Assembly (NCBI RefSeq): GCF_025751435.1 | Contig: NZ_JAOWKY010000002.1 | Coordinates: 542,783-606,782, forward strand | Length of the DNA: 64,000 nt | Direction: 5' to 3' | Origin: Albidovulum marisflavi | GTDB taxonomy: Bacteria; Pseudomonadota; Alphaproteobacteria; Rhodobacterales; Rhodobacteraceae | Shown here: positions 1 through 8,673 of the stretch, piece by piece | How positions within the stretch are numbered: the first letter of the stretch is position 1 | How the letters are laid out: every line of letters starts with the position of its first letter | Notes under the pieces: model-generated | What the model was told of the DNA's origin: nothing | The model's input: only the letters and a program-made list of their open reading frames with translations | The model's database searches: none | Translations under genes and position numbers: made by a program

Positions 1-53
1 ATGACGACCGCGGGGGCTACTCCGCGTCGGCAAGCGGGGAAACGGCAGAATGA
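1..53 (+). CDS. 3' end of an upstream gene (partial)
   Basis: An open frame enters from the left edge (first full codon at base 3) and ends at TGA 51-53. Its last residues read DDRGGYSASGETAE. The stop overlaps the mobA start in an ATGA arrangement, so it was probably co-transcribed with and translationally coupled to mobA. In this type of cluster the neighbour is often fdhD, the formate dehydrogenase sulfurtransferase. The sixteen visible residues are not enough to identify it. Confidence 0.5.
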   Translation, partial: DDRGGYSASASGETAE

Positions 54-652
54 CGGTGCCCGGGGTCATCCTGGCAGGTGGGCGCGCAACCCGCATGGGC
101 GGCGGCGACAAGGGCCTGCGCAGCGTCGCCGGGCGTCGGTTGCTGGACCGCGTGATCGACCGCCTTTCGCCCCAATGCGCACCGTTAGCGATCAATGCGA
201 ACGGCGACCCGTCCCGCTTCGCCGAGTTCGGCCTGCCGGTTCTTGCAGACAGCCTGCCGGATCATCCGGGACCGCTGGCCGGTGTTCTGGCGGGGCTGGA
301 TTGGTCGGCGGCGATCGGCGCGGACGCGATCGTGACGGTGGCCGCCGACACGCCCTTTTTCCCCGAGGATCTTGTAGCGCAGCTTCGCGCCGCTGCCGGG
401 CCTTCGGGGCTCGCGCTTGCGGCCAGCCGGGACGGGACGGGCAAGCTGTGGCAGCATCCGACCTTCGGCCTCTGGCCGGTCGCGCTGCGGAACGATCTGC
501 GCTCCGCGCTTGAGGGCGGTTTGCGCAAGATCGTGCTCTGGACCGAACGGCACGCCGCAGGGTCCGCCGAATTCGCATCCGACCCGTTCGATCCGTTCTT
601 CAACATCAACACGCCCGAGGATATCGAGATCGCCGAAAGGCTGATCGGATGA
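50..652 (+). CDS. mobA: Molybdenum cofactor guanylyltransferase MobA
   Basis: MobA transfers GMP from GTP to molybdopterin to make the bis-MGD cofactor needed by enzymes such as formate dehydrogenase. The 200-residue protein opens with the nucleotidyltransferase signature LAGGRATRMGGGDKGL (about residues 9-24), and TVAADTPFFP supplies the metal/GTP-binding Asp region. The length is normal for the family. The ATG at 50 overlaps the stop of the preceding frame, and its own stop overlaps mobB (ATGA at 649-652). Placement upstream of moeA and formate dehydrogenase fits a dedicated cofactor supply. Confidence 0.93.
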   Translation: MTVPGVILAGGRATRMGGGDKGLRSVAGRRLLDRVIDRLSPQCAPLAINANGDPSRFAEFGLPVLADSLPDHPGPLAGVLAGLDWSAAIGADAIVTVAADTPFFPEDLVAQLRAAAGPSGLALAASRDGTGKLWQHPTFGLWPVALRNDLRSALEGGLRKIVLWTERHAAGSAEFASDPFDPFFNINTPEDIEIAERLIG

Positions 653-1143
653 ATATCTATGGCGTCACAGGCTGGAAGAATTCGGGCAAGACGCATCTGA
701 TGGTGCGGCTTGTCGAAGAGATGACCCGGCGCGGACTTGTCGTGTCGACCATCAAGCACGCGCATCACGCCAGCGACGTCGACCATCCCGGCCGCGACAG
801 CTTTCGCCACCGGGAAGCCGGCGCGCAAGAGGTGATCGTCGCCTCTCCGGGCCGGTGGGCCCTTATGCACGAACTTCGCGGCGCGGCCGAGCCGCCACTG
901 GCAGAGCTGCTAGCCCGGCTTTCCCCCGCCGATCTGGTCTTGATCGAAGGGTACAAGCGCGAGGCCCATCCGAAGATCGAGGCGCACCGCACCGAAACCG
1001 GTCGCCCGCTGATCGCGCCGGGCAACACGACGATCCGGGCGGTGGCGTCGAACTGCGCGCCTGGCGGATTGACCGTCCCCGTGCTCGACCTGGACGACAC
1101 GTCGGGGATCGCGGATTTCATCTTGAAAGAGGTCGGCCTGTGA
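649..1143 (+). CDS. mobB: Molybdopterin-guanine dinucleotide biosynthesis protein MobB
   Basis: A 164-residue P-loop GTP-binding protein that assists MobA in MGD synthesis. The Walker A-like motif GVTGWKNSGKT lies at residues 5-15, and IKHAHH and the acidic VLIEGYK segment are typical of MobB. The start overlaps the mobA stop by four bases, which suggests translational coupling. About 70 bases separate it from moeA. The protein is of normal length with no sign of damage. Confidence 0.92.
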   Translation: MNIYGVTGWKNSGKTHLMVRLVEEMTRRGLVVSTIKHAHHASDVDHPGRDSFRHREAGAQEVIVASPGRWALMHELRGAAEPPLAELLARLSPADLVLIEGYKREAHPKIEAHRTETGRPLIAPGNTTIRAVASNCAPGGLTVPVLDLDDTSGIADFILKEVGL

Positions 1144-1213
1144 CCTTCTTCGGCTGCGCCACGCCCCAGGGCCGGGGCGGACACCGACCTGCACAGCGCC
1201 TTCGGAGGCAGAC

Positions 1214-2485
1214 ATGAGTGACGAACTGACCCCGCCGCGTCTGCGCAACGATTGCTTCGCGATGCCGCAGGGCGTTTCCTGGGTCCCGGTGGAAGAGGCG
1301 CTGGAGCGGTTGCGCGGCGTTCTGAACCCGGTGGTCGCGACCGAAACCGTGGCGACCGCGAAGGCCGCGGGGCGGGTTCTTGCCACCGACGCCGTGGCCC
1401 GCCGCGCGAATCCGCCCGCGCCCAATTCCGCCGTGGACGGGTACGGCTTCGCCCACACATCCACGGGCGAGGGCGTTCAGCGCCTTCCTCTGGTTTCTGG
1501 CCGCGCCGCTGCGGGGCAGCCTTTTGCAGGCGCGGTCCCGCCCGGCCACGCCGTGCGTATCCTGACCGGCGCGATCCTGCCCGATGGTGTCGATACCGTC
1601 GTGCTTGAGGAAGACTGCGCGACGGACGGGGCGACTCTTGCCTTCGACGGACCGGTGCGGCACGGCGCCAACACCCGAAACGCCGGCGAGGACGTGACTG
1701 CGGGCGCGCGGGCGCTGCCCGCCGGACGGCGGCTGACCCCGGCCGATCTCGCCCTTCTCTCGGCGCTTGGGGTCGCAACGGTCGAGGTCTATCGCCCTTT
1801 GCGCGTCGCCGTCCTGTCGACAGGGGACGAGATCGTGGGCGACCCGGCCCAGTCTGCCGCGCCGCACCAGATCTTCGATGCCAACAGGCCGATGCTGCTG
1901 GCGCTGGCCGCGGCCTGGGGCTGCGTTCCCGTCGATCTGGGCCATGCGAACGACAGTCCCGACCTCATCGCCGCCCGACTCGATCGCGGTGCCGCCGAGG
2001 CGGACGTGATCCTGACCTCGGGCGGGGCATCTGCGGGGGATGAGGATCACGTGTCCGCCCTGCTTGGCCGCCATGGCCAATTGTCCTGCTGGCGCATCGC
2101 GATGAAGCCGGGCCGACCGTTGGCGCTTGCGCTGTGGAAGGGCGTGCCGGTCTTCGGACTGCCCGGAAACCCGGTAGCGGCCTTCGTCTGCGCGCTGATC
2201 TTTGCACGTCCGGCGCTGGACGCCATGTCTGGCGCGGGCTGGTCCGCCCCGCTGGCCTTCACCGTTCCCGCCGCCTTTTCGAAGCGCAAGAAGGCGGGGC
2301 GGCGCGAATATCTGCGCGCGCGGCTGAACGCGGAAGGGCGCGCCGAGGTCTTCGCATCGGAAGGGTCGGGTCGGATCAGCGGCCTGAGCTGGGCGACAGG
2401 ACTGGTCGAGCTTCCCGATGGCGCCGCGGAATTCGCGCCGGGACATGCGGTCCGATACCTTCCGTTCGCGGGATTTGGCCTGTAG
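1214..2485 (+). CDS. moeA: Molybdopterin molybdenumtransferase MoeA
   Basis: MoeA inserts molybdate into adenylylated molybdopterin. The 423-residue protein shows the domain series of the family: PNSAVDGYGF near residue 74, the GA.LP.G.D.VV.QE-like region (GAILPDGVDTVVLEED), VLSTGDEIV, the MPT-binding SGGASAGDEDH, and GLPGNPVA. A Shine-Dalgarno sequence GGAGG lies just before the ATG. It completes a mobA-mobB-moeA set directly upstream of formate dehydrogenase. A GC hairpin follows the stop. Confidence 0.93.
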   Translation: MSDELTPPRLRNDCFAMPQGVSWVPVEEALERLRGVLNPVVATETVATAKAAGRVLATDAVARRANPPAPNSAVDGYGFAHTSTGEGVQRLPLVSGRAAAGQPFAGAVPPGHAVRILTGAILPDGVDTVVLEEDCATDGATLAFDGPVRHGANTRNAGEDVTAGARALPAGRRLTPADLALLSALGVATVEVYRPLRVAVLSTGDEIVGDPAQSAAPHQIFDANRPMLLALAAAWGCVPVDLGHANDSPDLIAARLDRGAAEADVILTSGGASAGDEDHVSALLGRHGQLSCWRIAMKPGRPLALALWKGVPVFGLPGNPVAAFVCALIFARPALDAMSGAGWSAPLAFTVPAAFSKRKKAGRREYLRARLNAEGRAEVFASEGSGRISGLSWATGLVELPDGAAEFAPGHAVRYLPFAGFGL

Positions 2486-2488
2486 CGC

Positions 2489-2508
2489 GCGCCGCTGTCC
2501 TGCGGCGC
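2489..2508. terminator. Hairpin between convergent moeA and tusA
   Basis: GCGCCGC (2489-2495) and GCGGCGC (2502-2508) form a perfect 7-bp stem with a 6-base loop in the 26-base gap between two convergent genes. There is no long T tract on either side, so it may be a weak bidirectional terminator. Confidence 0.5.
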
Positions 2509-2511
2509 TTG

Positions 2512-2739
2512 TCAGGTGCGGCGGATCAGGTAGACTTGGGCGGCGCCTTCCGAGGATGTGCTGACAAGTTCGTGCCCGGATTGGGCGCAGAAGTGTGGAA
2601 CATCGACCACGGCGGCGGGATCGGTGGACACAAGGCGCAGAACCGCGCCCGGCGCCATGCCCGCAAGGCGCTTGCGCGCCTTCAGCACCGGCAGGGGGCA
2701 CAGCAGACCCGTCGCGTCGATTTCCTGATCCCAGTTCAT
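2512..2739 (-). CDS. TusA/SirA-family sulfur carrier protein
   Basis: A small protein of about 75 residues beginning MNWDQEIDATGLLCPLPVL. The CPxP motif carries the persulfide-accepting Cys typical of TusA proteins, followed by the PGAVLRLVSTDP beta-strand region. TusA-type carriers pass sulfur to tRNA thiolation, or to FdhD and other Moco enzyme maturation factors. Its position between moeA and formate dehydrogenase on the opposite strand hints at the second role, which is an inference. I chose the internal ATG at 2739 because the alternative start at 2757 adds six residues outside the family core. Confidence 0.85.
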   Translation of the reverse strand: MNWDQEIDATGLLCPLPVLKARKRLAGMAPGAVLRLVSTDPAAVVDVPHFCAQSGHELVSTSSEGAAQVYLIRRT

Positions 2740-2815
2740 GGCGCAGGAGATATGCAAAGCGACGCATCCTGTCCATTGATCTTATAGGGGCCATGAGAAG
2801 ATAATTCACTGGAAA

Positions 2816-2849
2816 TTGCCCATTACGATTAGGAATCCCTATCGGGCAA
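2816..2849. promoter_or_regulatory. Inverted repeat upstream of formate dehydrogenase operon
   Basis: TTGCCC (2816-2821) is matched by GGGCAA (2844-2849) across a 22-base spacer, about 95 bases before the fdsB start and within the tusA/fds divergent intergenic region. The arrangement would suit a dimeric regulator such as a LysR protein. No regulator gene is visible nearby, so this is a suggestion only. Confidence 0.3.
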
Positions 2850-2943
2850 CGGAAATACCGAATTGATCTGGCCCAAGCGCTTTGACACTAGGGCGCGAAC
2901 GGAAAGTAGCCCTGACGGGCGTGGAAACGAACGGAAGAAGGTC

Positions 2944-4629
2944 ATGGCACTGGACGACAAGAACGGAATCTGGAAATCCGGCAAGGGGCGTGGCCGCAAG
3001 ACCCCGAAGGGGCGGCAGCTGGAAGACCAGGCCTGGGCCGAGGTCCGCGTGCTTCTGGGTGAAGCGCCCCGGCGGCGCGATCTGCTGATCGAGTATCTGC
3101 ACCGCATCCAGGATACCTACGGGTGTCTGTCGGCGCCCCACCTGCGCGCCCTGGCGGAGGAACTGGGAACCGGCATGGCCGAGATCTGGGAAGTCGCGAC
3201 CTTCTACGCCCATTTCGATCCCGTGCGCGAAGGCGAAGCCCCGCCCCCCGACCTGACCATCCGCGTGTGCGAGTCGCTGTCGTGCGAGCTGGCCGGGTCA
3301 GAGGCGCTGATCTCGGCGCTGGAAGCGGGCATGGACCCCAAGAAGATCCGCGTGCTGCGCGCGCCCTGCATGGGCCGCTGCGACACCGCCCCGGTTCTGG
3401 AAATCGGCCACCTGCACATTGACCACGCGACCCCCGAAAAGGTCGAGGCCGCGCTGAGCGAAGGCCACTTCCACCCCGAGATCCCGGCCTACGAAACCTT
3501 CGAGGCCTACCGCGCCGCCGGCGGCTACGAAAAGCTGTCCGAACTGCGCAAGTCCGGCGACTGGAAGGCGGTGCAGGGACAGGTGGCGGCCTCTGGTCTC
3601 AGGGGCCTTGGCGGGGCGGGCTTCCCGTCCGGCCGGAAATGGGAATTCGTCCGCGCCAATCCGGGCCTGCGCTACCTTGCGGTGAACGGTGACGAAGGCG
3701 AACCGGGGACGTTCAAGGACCGCTACTATCTTGAACGCACGCCGCACCTGATGCTTGAGGGCATGCTGATCGCCGCCTGGGCGGTCGAGGCCGAGAAGTG
3801 CTTCATCTACATGCGCGACGAATATCCTGCGGTGCTCGAGATCCTGCGGCGCGAAATCGCCGCGCTCGAGGAGGCGGGGATCGTCCTGCCCGGCGAGGTC
3901 GAACTGCGCCGTGGCGCGGGCGCCTACATCTGCGGCGAGGAAAGCGCGATGATCGAGTCGATCGAGGGCAAGCGCGGCATCCCGCGCCTGCGCCCGCCCT
4001 ACGTCGCCGCGGTCGGCATCTTCGACCGTCCGACCTTGGTCCACAACGTCGAGACGCTGCACTGGGTCGCGCGCGTCCTACGCGAAGGACCCGAGATCCT
4101 GTCTTCGACCGAAAAGAACGGCCGCAAGGGGCTGCGTTCCTACTCGGTCTCGGGCCGCGTGGCGAAACCCGGCGTATACCTGCTTCCGGCGGGCTCAACG
4201 ATCACCGACATCATCGAAGCCTGCGGCGGCATGGCCGAAGGGCACTCGTTCAAGGCATACCAGCCGGGCGGGCCGTCCTCGGGCCTTCTTCCCGCCTCGA
4301 TGCACGACGTGCCGCTGGACTTTGACACGCTCCAGCCGCACGGCACCTTCATCGGATCGGCCGCGGTTGTCTTGCTGTCCGACAAGGACAGCGCAAAACA
4401 GGCGGCGCTCAACATGCTGCGGTTCTTCGAATCCGAATCCTGCGGCCAGTGCACGCCTTGCCGCGTCGGTTGTGAAAAGGCGGTCAAGCTGATGCAGGCG
4501 GACCGCTGGGATCGCGACCTGCTTGAGGACCTTTGCCAGGTGATGGGCGATGCTTCGATCTGCGGCCTGGGCCAGGCCGCGCCGAACCCGATCCGCCTGA
4601 CCATGAAACATTTCCCGGAAGAAGTCTGA
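2944..4629 (+). CDS. fdsB: NAD-dependent formate dehydrogenase beta subunit, fused NuoE/NuoF type (FdsG-FdsB)
   Basis: The diaphorase subunit passes electrons from formate oxidation to NAD+. The 561-residue protein joins an N-terminal NuoE-like thioredoxin-fold [2Fe-2S] domain (Cys109, Cys114, Cys142, Cys146) to a NuoF-like domain with the FMN/NADH site GLGGAGFPSG (221-230) and the C-terminal [4Fe-4S] ligands in SCGQCTPCRVGC (Cys500, 503, 506) plus Cys540. In Rhodobacter capsulatus these are the separate genes fdsG and fdsB; here they are one protein. I chose the ATG at 2944 because GAAGAAGG precedes it and the upstream extension has no family match. One base separates its stop from the alpha subunit gene. 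Confidence 0.92.
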   Translation: MALDDKNGIWKSGKGRGRKTPKGRQLEDQAWAEVRVLLGEAPRRRDLLIEYLHRIQDTYGCLSAPHLRALAEELGTGMAEIWEVATFYAHFDPVREGEAPPPDLTIRVCESLSCELAGSEALISALEAGMDPKKIRVLRAPCMGRCDTAPVLEIGHLHIDHATPEKVEAALSEGHFHPEIPAYETFEAYRAAGGYEKLSELRKSGDWKAVQGQVAASGLRGLGGAGFPSGRKWEFVRANPGLRYLAVNGDEGEPGTFKDRYYLERTPHLMLEGMLIAAWAVEAEKCFIYMRDEYPAVLEILRREIAALEEAGIVLPGEVELRRGAGAYICGEESAMIESIEGKRGIPRLRPPYVAAVGIFDRPTLVHNVETLHWVARVLREGPEILSSTEKNGRKGLRSYSVSGRVAKPGVYLLPAGSTITDIIEACGGMAEGHSFKAYQPGGPSSGLLPASMHDVPLDFDTLQPHGTFIGSAAVVLLSDKDSAKQAALNMLRFFESESCGQCTPCRVGCEKAVKLMQADRWDRDLLEDLCQVMGDASICGLGQAAPNPIRLTMKHFPEEV

Positions 4630-4630
4630 C

Positions 4631-7390
4631 ATGACCGACATGATCAAGTTCACCCTCGACGGCCGCGAAGTCACCGCCGCCCCCGAAGAGACGATCTGGG
4701 AAGTGGCCAAGCGGGAAGGCACGACCATCCCGCACCTGTGTCACAAGGACCAGAACGGCTACCGCCCGGACGGCAACTGCCGCGCTTGCGTGGTCGAGGT
4801 GGAAGGCGAACGGGTGCTGGCCGCCTCGTGCTGCCGCAACCCCTCGAACGGCATGGTCGTCAAGACCGACACCGAGCGGGCAAAGAAATCGCGCGAGATG
4901 GTTATGGAACTGCTTCTGGCCGACCAGCCGGAGCAGGCCAAGGCGCATGACAAGTCCTCCCACCTTTGGGACATGGCCGTAGCCAACGGCGTGTCCGAAA
5001 GCCGCTTCCCCAAGCTGGAGCGCGAGCGGATCCCGCTTCTGGACGACAGCCACGTCGCCATGCGTGTCAATCTTGACGCCTGCATCCAGTGCGGGCTTTG
5101 CGTGCGCGCATGCCGCGAGGTGCAGGTCAACGACGTGATCGGCATGGCGGGCCGCGGCCACGACGCCTACCCGATCTTCGACATGGCCGATCCGATGGGG
5201 CAATCGACCTGCGTGGCCTGCGGCGAATGCGTGCAGGCCTGCCCGACCGGCGCGCTGATGCCCGCCACGGTCGTCGACGCCGAACAGCTGGGCGACAGCG
5301 CCGATTTCGATAGCGAAACCACTTCGGTCTGCCCGTTCTGCGGCGTCGGATGCCAGGTGTCGCTGAAGGTGAAGGACGGCAAGGTCAAGTATGTCGAGGG
5401 TATCAACGGCCCCGCGAACGAAGGCCGCCTTTGCGTCAAGGGCCGCTTCGGCTTCGACTACATCCACCACCCGCACCGCCTGACCAAGCCGCTGATCCGG
5501 CGTGAAGACGCCCCGGCAAAGGGCCTGAACGTCGATCCGGCGAATTGGCAGGCGCATTTCCGCGAAGCCAGCTGGGAAGAAGCATTGGACTTCGCCGCCG
5601 GCGGCCTCAAGCGCCTTGCGGACCAGAACGGCGGTCGCGCGGTGGCGGGCTTCGGGTCGGCCAAGTGTTCGAACGAAGAGGCCTATCTGTTCCAGAAGTT
5701 CATCCGCCAGGGCTTCGGTCACAACAACGTCGACCACTGCACCCGGCTTTGCCACGCCTCTTCGGTGGCGGCACTTCTTGAAAACGTCGGCTCGGGCGCC
5801 GTTTCCGCGACCTTCAACGAGATCGAGAACGCCGACGTCGCCATAGTTATCGGCTGCAACCCGATTGAAAACCACCCCGTCGCCGCGACCTACTTCAAGC
5901 AGTTCACCAAGCGCGGCGGCAAGCTGATCGTCATGGATCCGCGCGGCGTGGGTCTGCGCCGCTTCGCGACGCACATGCTGAAGTTCCGTCCCGGCGCCGA
6001 CGTCTCGATGCTGAACGCGATCATGAACGTGATCGTCGAGGAAGAGCTTTACGACCGCCAGTATATCGAGGCCTATACCGAGAACTGGGAAGCCGAGAAG
6101 GCGCATCTGGCAAACTTTACGCCCGAGAAGATGGAGTCGATCTGCGGCATCCCGGCAGAGCAGCTGCGTCAGGTTGCCCGCGACTTCGCCACGGCAAAGG
6201 CCGGCATGATCTTCTGGGGCATGGGCGTGTCGCAGCACATCCACGGCACCGACAACTCCCGCTGCCTCATCTCGCTCGCGCTGATGTGCGGCCATGTCGG
6301 CCGTCCCGGCGCCGGCCTTCACCCGTTGCGCGGCCAGAACAACGTTCAGGGCGCCTCGGACGCGGGCCTGATCCCGATGTTCCTGCCGGATTACCAGACC
6401 GTCACCGACGACTCGATCCGCTCCAAGTTCACGGGCGTCTGGGGTTCGGACGACTTCTCGAACGAAAAGGGTCTGACCGTGACCGAGATCCTCGATGCCG
6501 TCCACCATGGCGACATCAAGGGCATGTACATCCTGGGCGAAAACCCGGCGATGTCGGACCCGGATCTGAACCACGCGCGCGAAGCGCTGGCGATGCTGGA
6601 ACACCTTGTGGTGCAGGACATCTTCCTGACGGAAACTGCGAACTATGCCGACGTAATCCTGCCCGCCGCGGCGTTCTACGAAAAGAACGGCACGGTCACG
6701 AACACCAACCGTCAGGTCCAGATCGGACGCGCGGCGGTCACGCCTCCGGGTGAGGCGCGCGAGGATTGGGTTATCACCGTGGACCTGGCGAACCGGATCG
6801 GACTGGGCTGGACCTATACCCACCCGTCCGAGGTCTTCGCCGAGATGAAGAAGACGATGAAGTCGCTGGACAACATCACCTGGGAACGCCTGGAAAGGGA
6901 AGGCGCTGTGACCTATCCGTCACTTTCGCCGGAAGATCCCGGCCAGCCGATCGTCTTCGGAACCGGGTTCCCGCGTGCGGGCGGCCGCGCGAAGTTCACA
7001 CCGGCCTCGGTCATTTCTCCGGCAGAGTTGCCCGATGCCGATTATCCTATGATCATGACCACCGGCCGTCAGCTTGAGCATTGGCATACCGGATCGATGA
7101 CCCGTCGATCCAAGGTCTTGGACTCCGTCGAACCAGAGGCGAACTGCTCGCTCCATCCCGACACGCTGAAGCGTCTGGGCGTGGAACCGGGCGGCCGGGT
7201 CAAGCTTGCGACCCGGCGCGGCGAGATCGAGATCATGGCGCGCGCCGACCGCGCCATCGCCGAGGACATGGTGTTTGTCCCCTTCGCCTATGTCGAGGCG
7301 GCGGCCAACATCCTGACCAACCCACAGCTGGACCCTTACGGCAAGATCCCGGAGTTCAAGTTCGCCGCCGTGCGTGTCACGGCCGCTTGA
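4631..7390 (+). CDS. fdsA: NAD-dependent formate dehydrogenase alpha subunit (molybdopterin, Fe-S)
   Basis: The catalytic subunit oxidises formate to CO2 at a bis-MGD molybdenum centre. Domains in order in 919 residues: an N-terminal [2Fe-2S] domain (Cys37, 50, 53, 67), two ferredoxin-type [4Fe-4S] motifs (CIQCGLCVRAC at 151-161 and CVACGECVQAC at 194-204), the MopB [4Fe-4S] motif CPFCGVGC (234-241) with Cys268, then the molybdenum domain with HCTRLCHASS. Cys374 is the predicted Mo ligand and His375 the conserved catalytic His. A C-terminal dinucleotide-binding domain follows. The segment at about 98-125, where NuoG-like proteins place a His-Cys3 cluster, contains no Cys. An Fds-type gamma-like accessory (FdsC) and FdsD are not found downstream. 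Confidence 0.93.
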   Translation: MTDMIKFTLDGREVTAAPEETIWEVAKREGTTIPHLCHKDQNGYRPDGNCRACVVEVEGERVLAASCCRNPSNGMVVKTDTERAKKSREMVMELLLADQPEQAKAHDKSSHLWDMAVANGVSESRFPKLERERIPLLDDSHVAMRVNLDACIQCGLCVRACREVQVNDVIGMAGRGHDAYPIFDMADPMGQSTCVACGECVQACPTGALMPATVVDAEQLGDSADFDSETTSVCPFCGVGCQVSLKVKDGKVKYVEGINGPANEGRLCVKGRFGFDYIHHPHRLTKPLIRREDAPAKGLNVDPANWQAHFREASWEEALDFAAGGLKRLADQNGGRAVAGFGSAKCSNEEAYLFQKFIRQGFGHNNVDHCTRLCHASSVAALLENVGSGAVSATFNEIENADVAIVIGCNPIENHPVAATYFKQFTKRGGKLIVMDPRGVGLRRFATHMLKFRPGADVSMLNAIMNVIVEEELYDRQYIEAYTENWEAEKAHLANFTPEKMESICGIPAEQLRQVARDFATAKAGMIFWGMGVSQHIHGTDNSRCLISLALMCGHVGRPGAGLHPLRGQNNVQGASDAGLIPMFLPDYQTVTDDSIRSKFTGVWGSDDFSNEKGLTVTEILDAVHHGDIKGMYILGENPAMSDPDLNHAREALAMLEHLVVQDIFLTETANYADVILPAAAFYEKNGTVTNTNRQVQIGRAAVTPPGEAREDWVITVDLANRIGLGWTYTHPSEVFAEMKKTMKSLDNITWERLEREGAVTYPSLSPEDPGQPIVFGTGFPRAGGRAKFTPASVISPAELPDADYPMIMTTGRQLEHWHTGSMTRRSKVLDSVEPEANCSLHPDTLKRLGVEPGGRVKLATRRGEIEIMARADRAIAEDMVFVPFAYVEAAANILTNPQLDPYGKIPEFKFAAVRVTAA

Positions 7391-7400
7391 GAGCAAAGGA

Positions 7401-7424
7401 AGGGCCGCCGGAAACGGCGGCCCT
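7401..7424 (+). terminator. Terminator after formate dehydrogenase operon
   Basis: AGGGCCGCCG, a GAAA tetraloop, and CGGCGGCCCT form a perfect 10-bp stem ten bases after the fdsA stop, followed by GTCCTT. The very stable stem argues for termination even though the T tract is short. It probably also serves the convergent small gene at 7451-7840. Confidence 0.75.
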
Positions 7425-7450
7425 GTCCTTCATAGCCGGGCAGTACACGA

Positions 7451-7840
7451 TCAGTCGGCGCCCCGATCCGATGAATTCCTGGGACGCCGGTTTTCGCACA
7501 AACCTTGGGCATGCCCGGCAGTGATGCCACCGCCGCGCGCGCCCAGAACGAAAAGCCCCGTCTTCGCCGCAGATTGGGACGGATCAAGGGTAAATCGCAC
7601 GGGCTCACCCGCCTTCCGCTTCGGCGGCGAGGCGCGGTAAACGATCTGCGTCGGGTTCAGGCGCAGCGCACGGATCGCGTAATCACCCGCAGCGCACCAG
7701 AAGCTGTCGGGCCCCGCCAAACCGCGCCATGAAACCACGAAACCATCGCCATCCGGCTCGACGACAAGGCCGTTCTGGGCGGTGAAGGCATGGACCGGGG
7801 CGGCCAGGGTCAGGGCGAGAAGGAAAGCCAAGGGGCGCAT
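7451..7840 (-). CDS. Small secreted protein of unknown function
   Basis: A 129-residue protein starting MRPLAFLLALTLAAPVHA, a clear Sec signal peptide with likely cleavage after AHA-like VHA (about residue 18). The mature part has two cysteines (WCAAGDY and the C-terminal GLCENRRP) that could form a disulfide, and a pattern of beta-strand-like segments. I do not recognise the family. The start at 7840 is chosen because the signal peptide begins there. It converges with the formate dehydrogenase operon and is not obviously part of it. Periplasmic location is inferred. Confidence 0.75.
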   Translation of the reverse strand: MRPLAFLLALTLAAPVHAFTAQNGLVVEPDGDGFVVSWRGLAGPDSFWCAAGDYAIRALRLNPTQIVYRASPPKRKAGEPVRFTLDPSQSAAKTGLFVLGARGGGITAGHAQGLCENRRPRNSSDRGAD

Positions 7841-8096
7841 TGGTAGGCCTTTCGGTTGGTCTGGTCCCAAGATAAGCCCGCGATGCGGACAATCCAAGCG
7901 GCGCCGTCGCGGGGCCGGCGAGAAATCCGAGTCCGAAAGCCGTGTGCGGGGCTTTGCGCCGCGTGTGAGCCGGGCCCCGGCCAGAGGTGCCGGACCGGGC
8001 TGCATGATCCGGGCCGCATGATCCGGGTATCGGTGGATGTGCGCGAACCGTACTGCGGTCGCGTCGCGGCCGGCCCGAACGCCTGGTCGCGGCCCT

Positions 8097-8642
8097 TCAC
8101 ACCACCAGCCGGGTACGAAACCCGCGTGATGCGTAATAGGAGTCCGCGCCGTTGTGATAGGTGAACACGGCGCCATAGCGCCGGTCGCAGAACAGTGCGC
8201 CGCCGCGATCCCGGATCGCGGACGGGGTCTGGATCCAACTCGATGTCTTGCGATCGAACTCCCCGAGATCCTGCAGGGCGCGATACTGCGACTCGGTCAG
8301 CAACTCGGCGCCCAGTGCCGCGGCCAGTTCGAGCGCGGCACCCCGGGGCTTGTTGGCCCTGCGCGCATCCAGCGCCTTGCGGTCGTAGCAGAGGCTGCGG
8401 CGCCCCGCGGGGCTTTCGGCGGCGCAGTCGACGAAGACCAGCGCCCCGTCCGATCCGGCGCGCCCGACGACATCCGGCTCGCCCCCGGTGCGTTCCATCT
8501 CTTCGAGAACGCGGCATTTGTCCGGGTTGCCGCGCAGCCGCGCCTCCACCTCGGGCCAGGCCAGTCCGGGGTGTCGCTGCTGGTTCATCGCGAAGCGATC
8601 CTTCAGCACCCGGATCATCTCCTCATCTGGCGATGTCGTCAT
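8097..8642 (-). CDS. DUF4256 family protein
   Basis: The 181-residue protein matches the DUF4256 pattern remembered from other bacteria: HPGLAWPEVEARL near residue 24, the block EMERTGGEPDVVG, then DCAAESPAGRRSLCYD, LLTESQYRALQ, KTSSWIQTP and the C-terminal FCDRRYGAVFTYHNGAD. The function is not established. The protein is soluble with no signal peptide and of typical family length. It lies just downstream of rpoD on the same strand with a gap of 31 bases, so read-through from rpoD is possible. Confidence 0.85.
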   Translation of the reverse strand: MTTSPDEEMIRVLKDRFAMNQQRHPGLAWPEVEARLRGNPDKCRVLEEMERTGGEPDVVGRAGSDGALVFVDCAAESPAGRRSLCYDRKALDARRANKPRGAALELAAALGAELLTESQYRALQDLGEFDRKTSSWIQTPSAIRDRGGALFCDRRYGAVFTYHNGADSYYASRGFRTRLVV

Positions 8643-8673
8643 GCGTTGACCCCCATGCGACCCCGATGGGCTT

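Noticed and set aside
4484..6823. Very long antisense open frame (779 codons) opposite fdsA
   Set aside because: It is a by-product of high third-position GC. It is His/Asp/Arg-rich with no domain motif, and fdsA on the other strand has full catalytic motifs.
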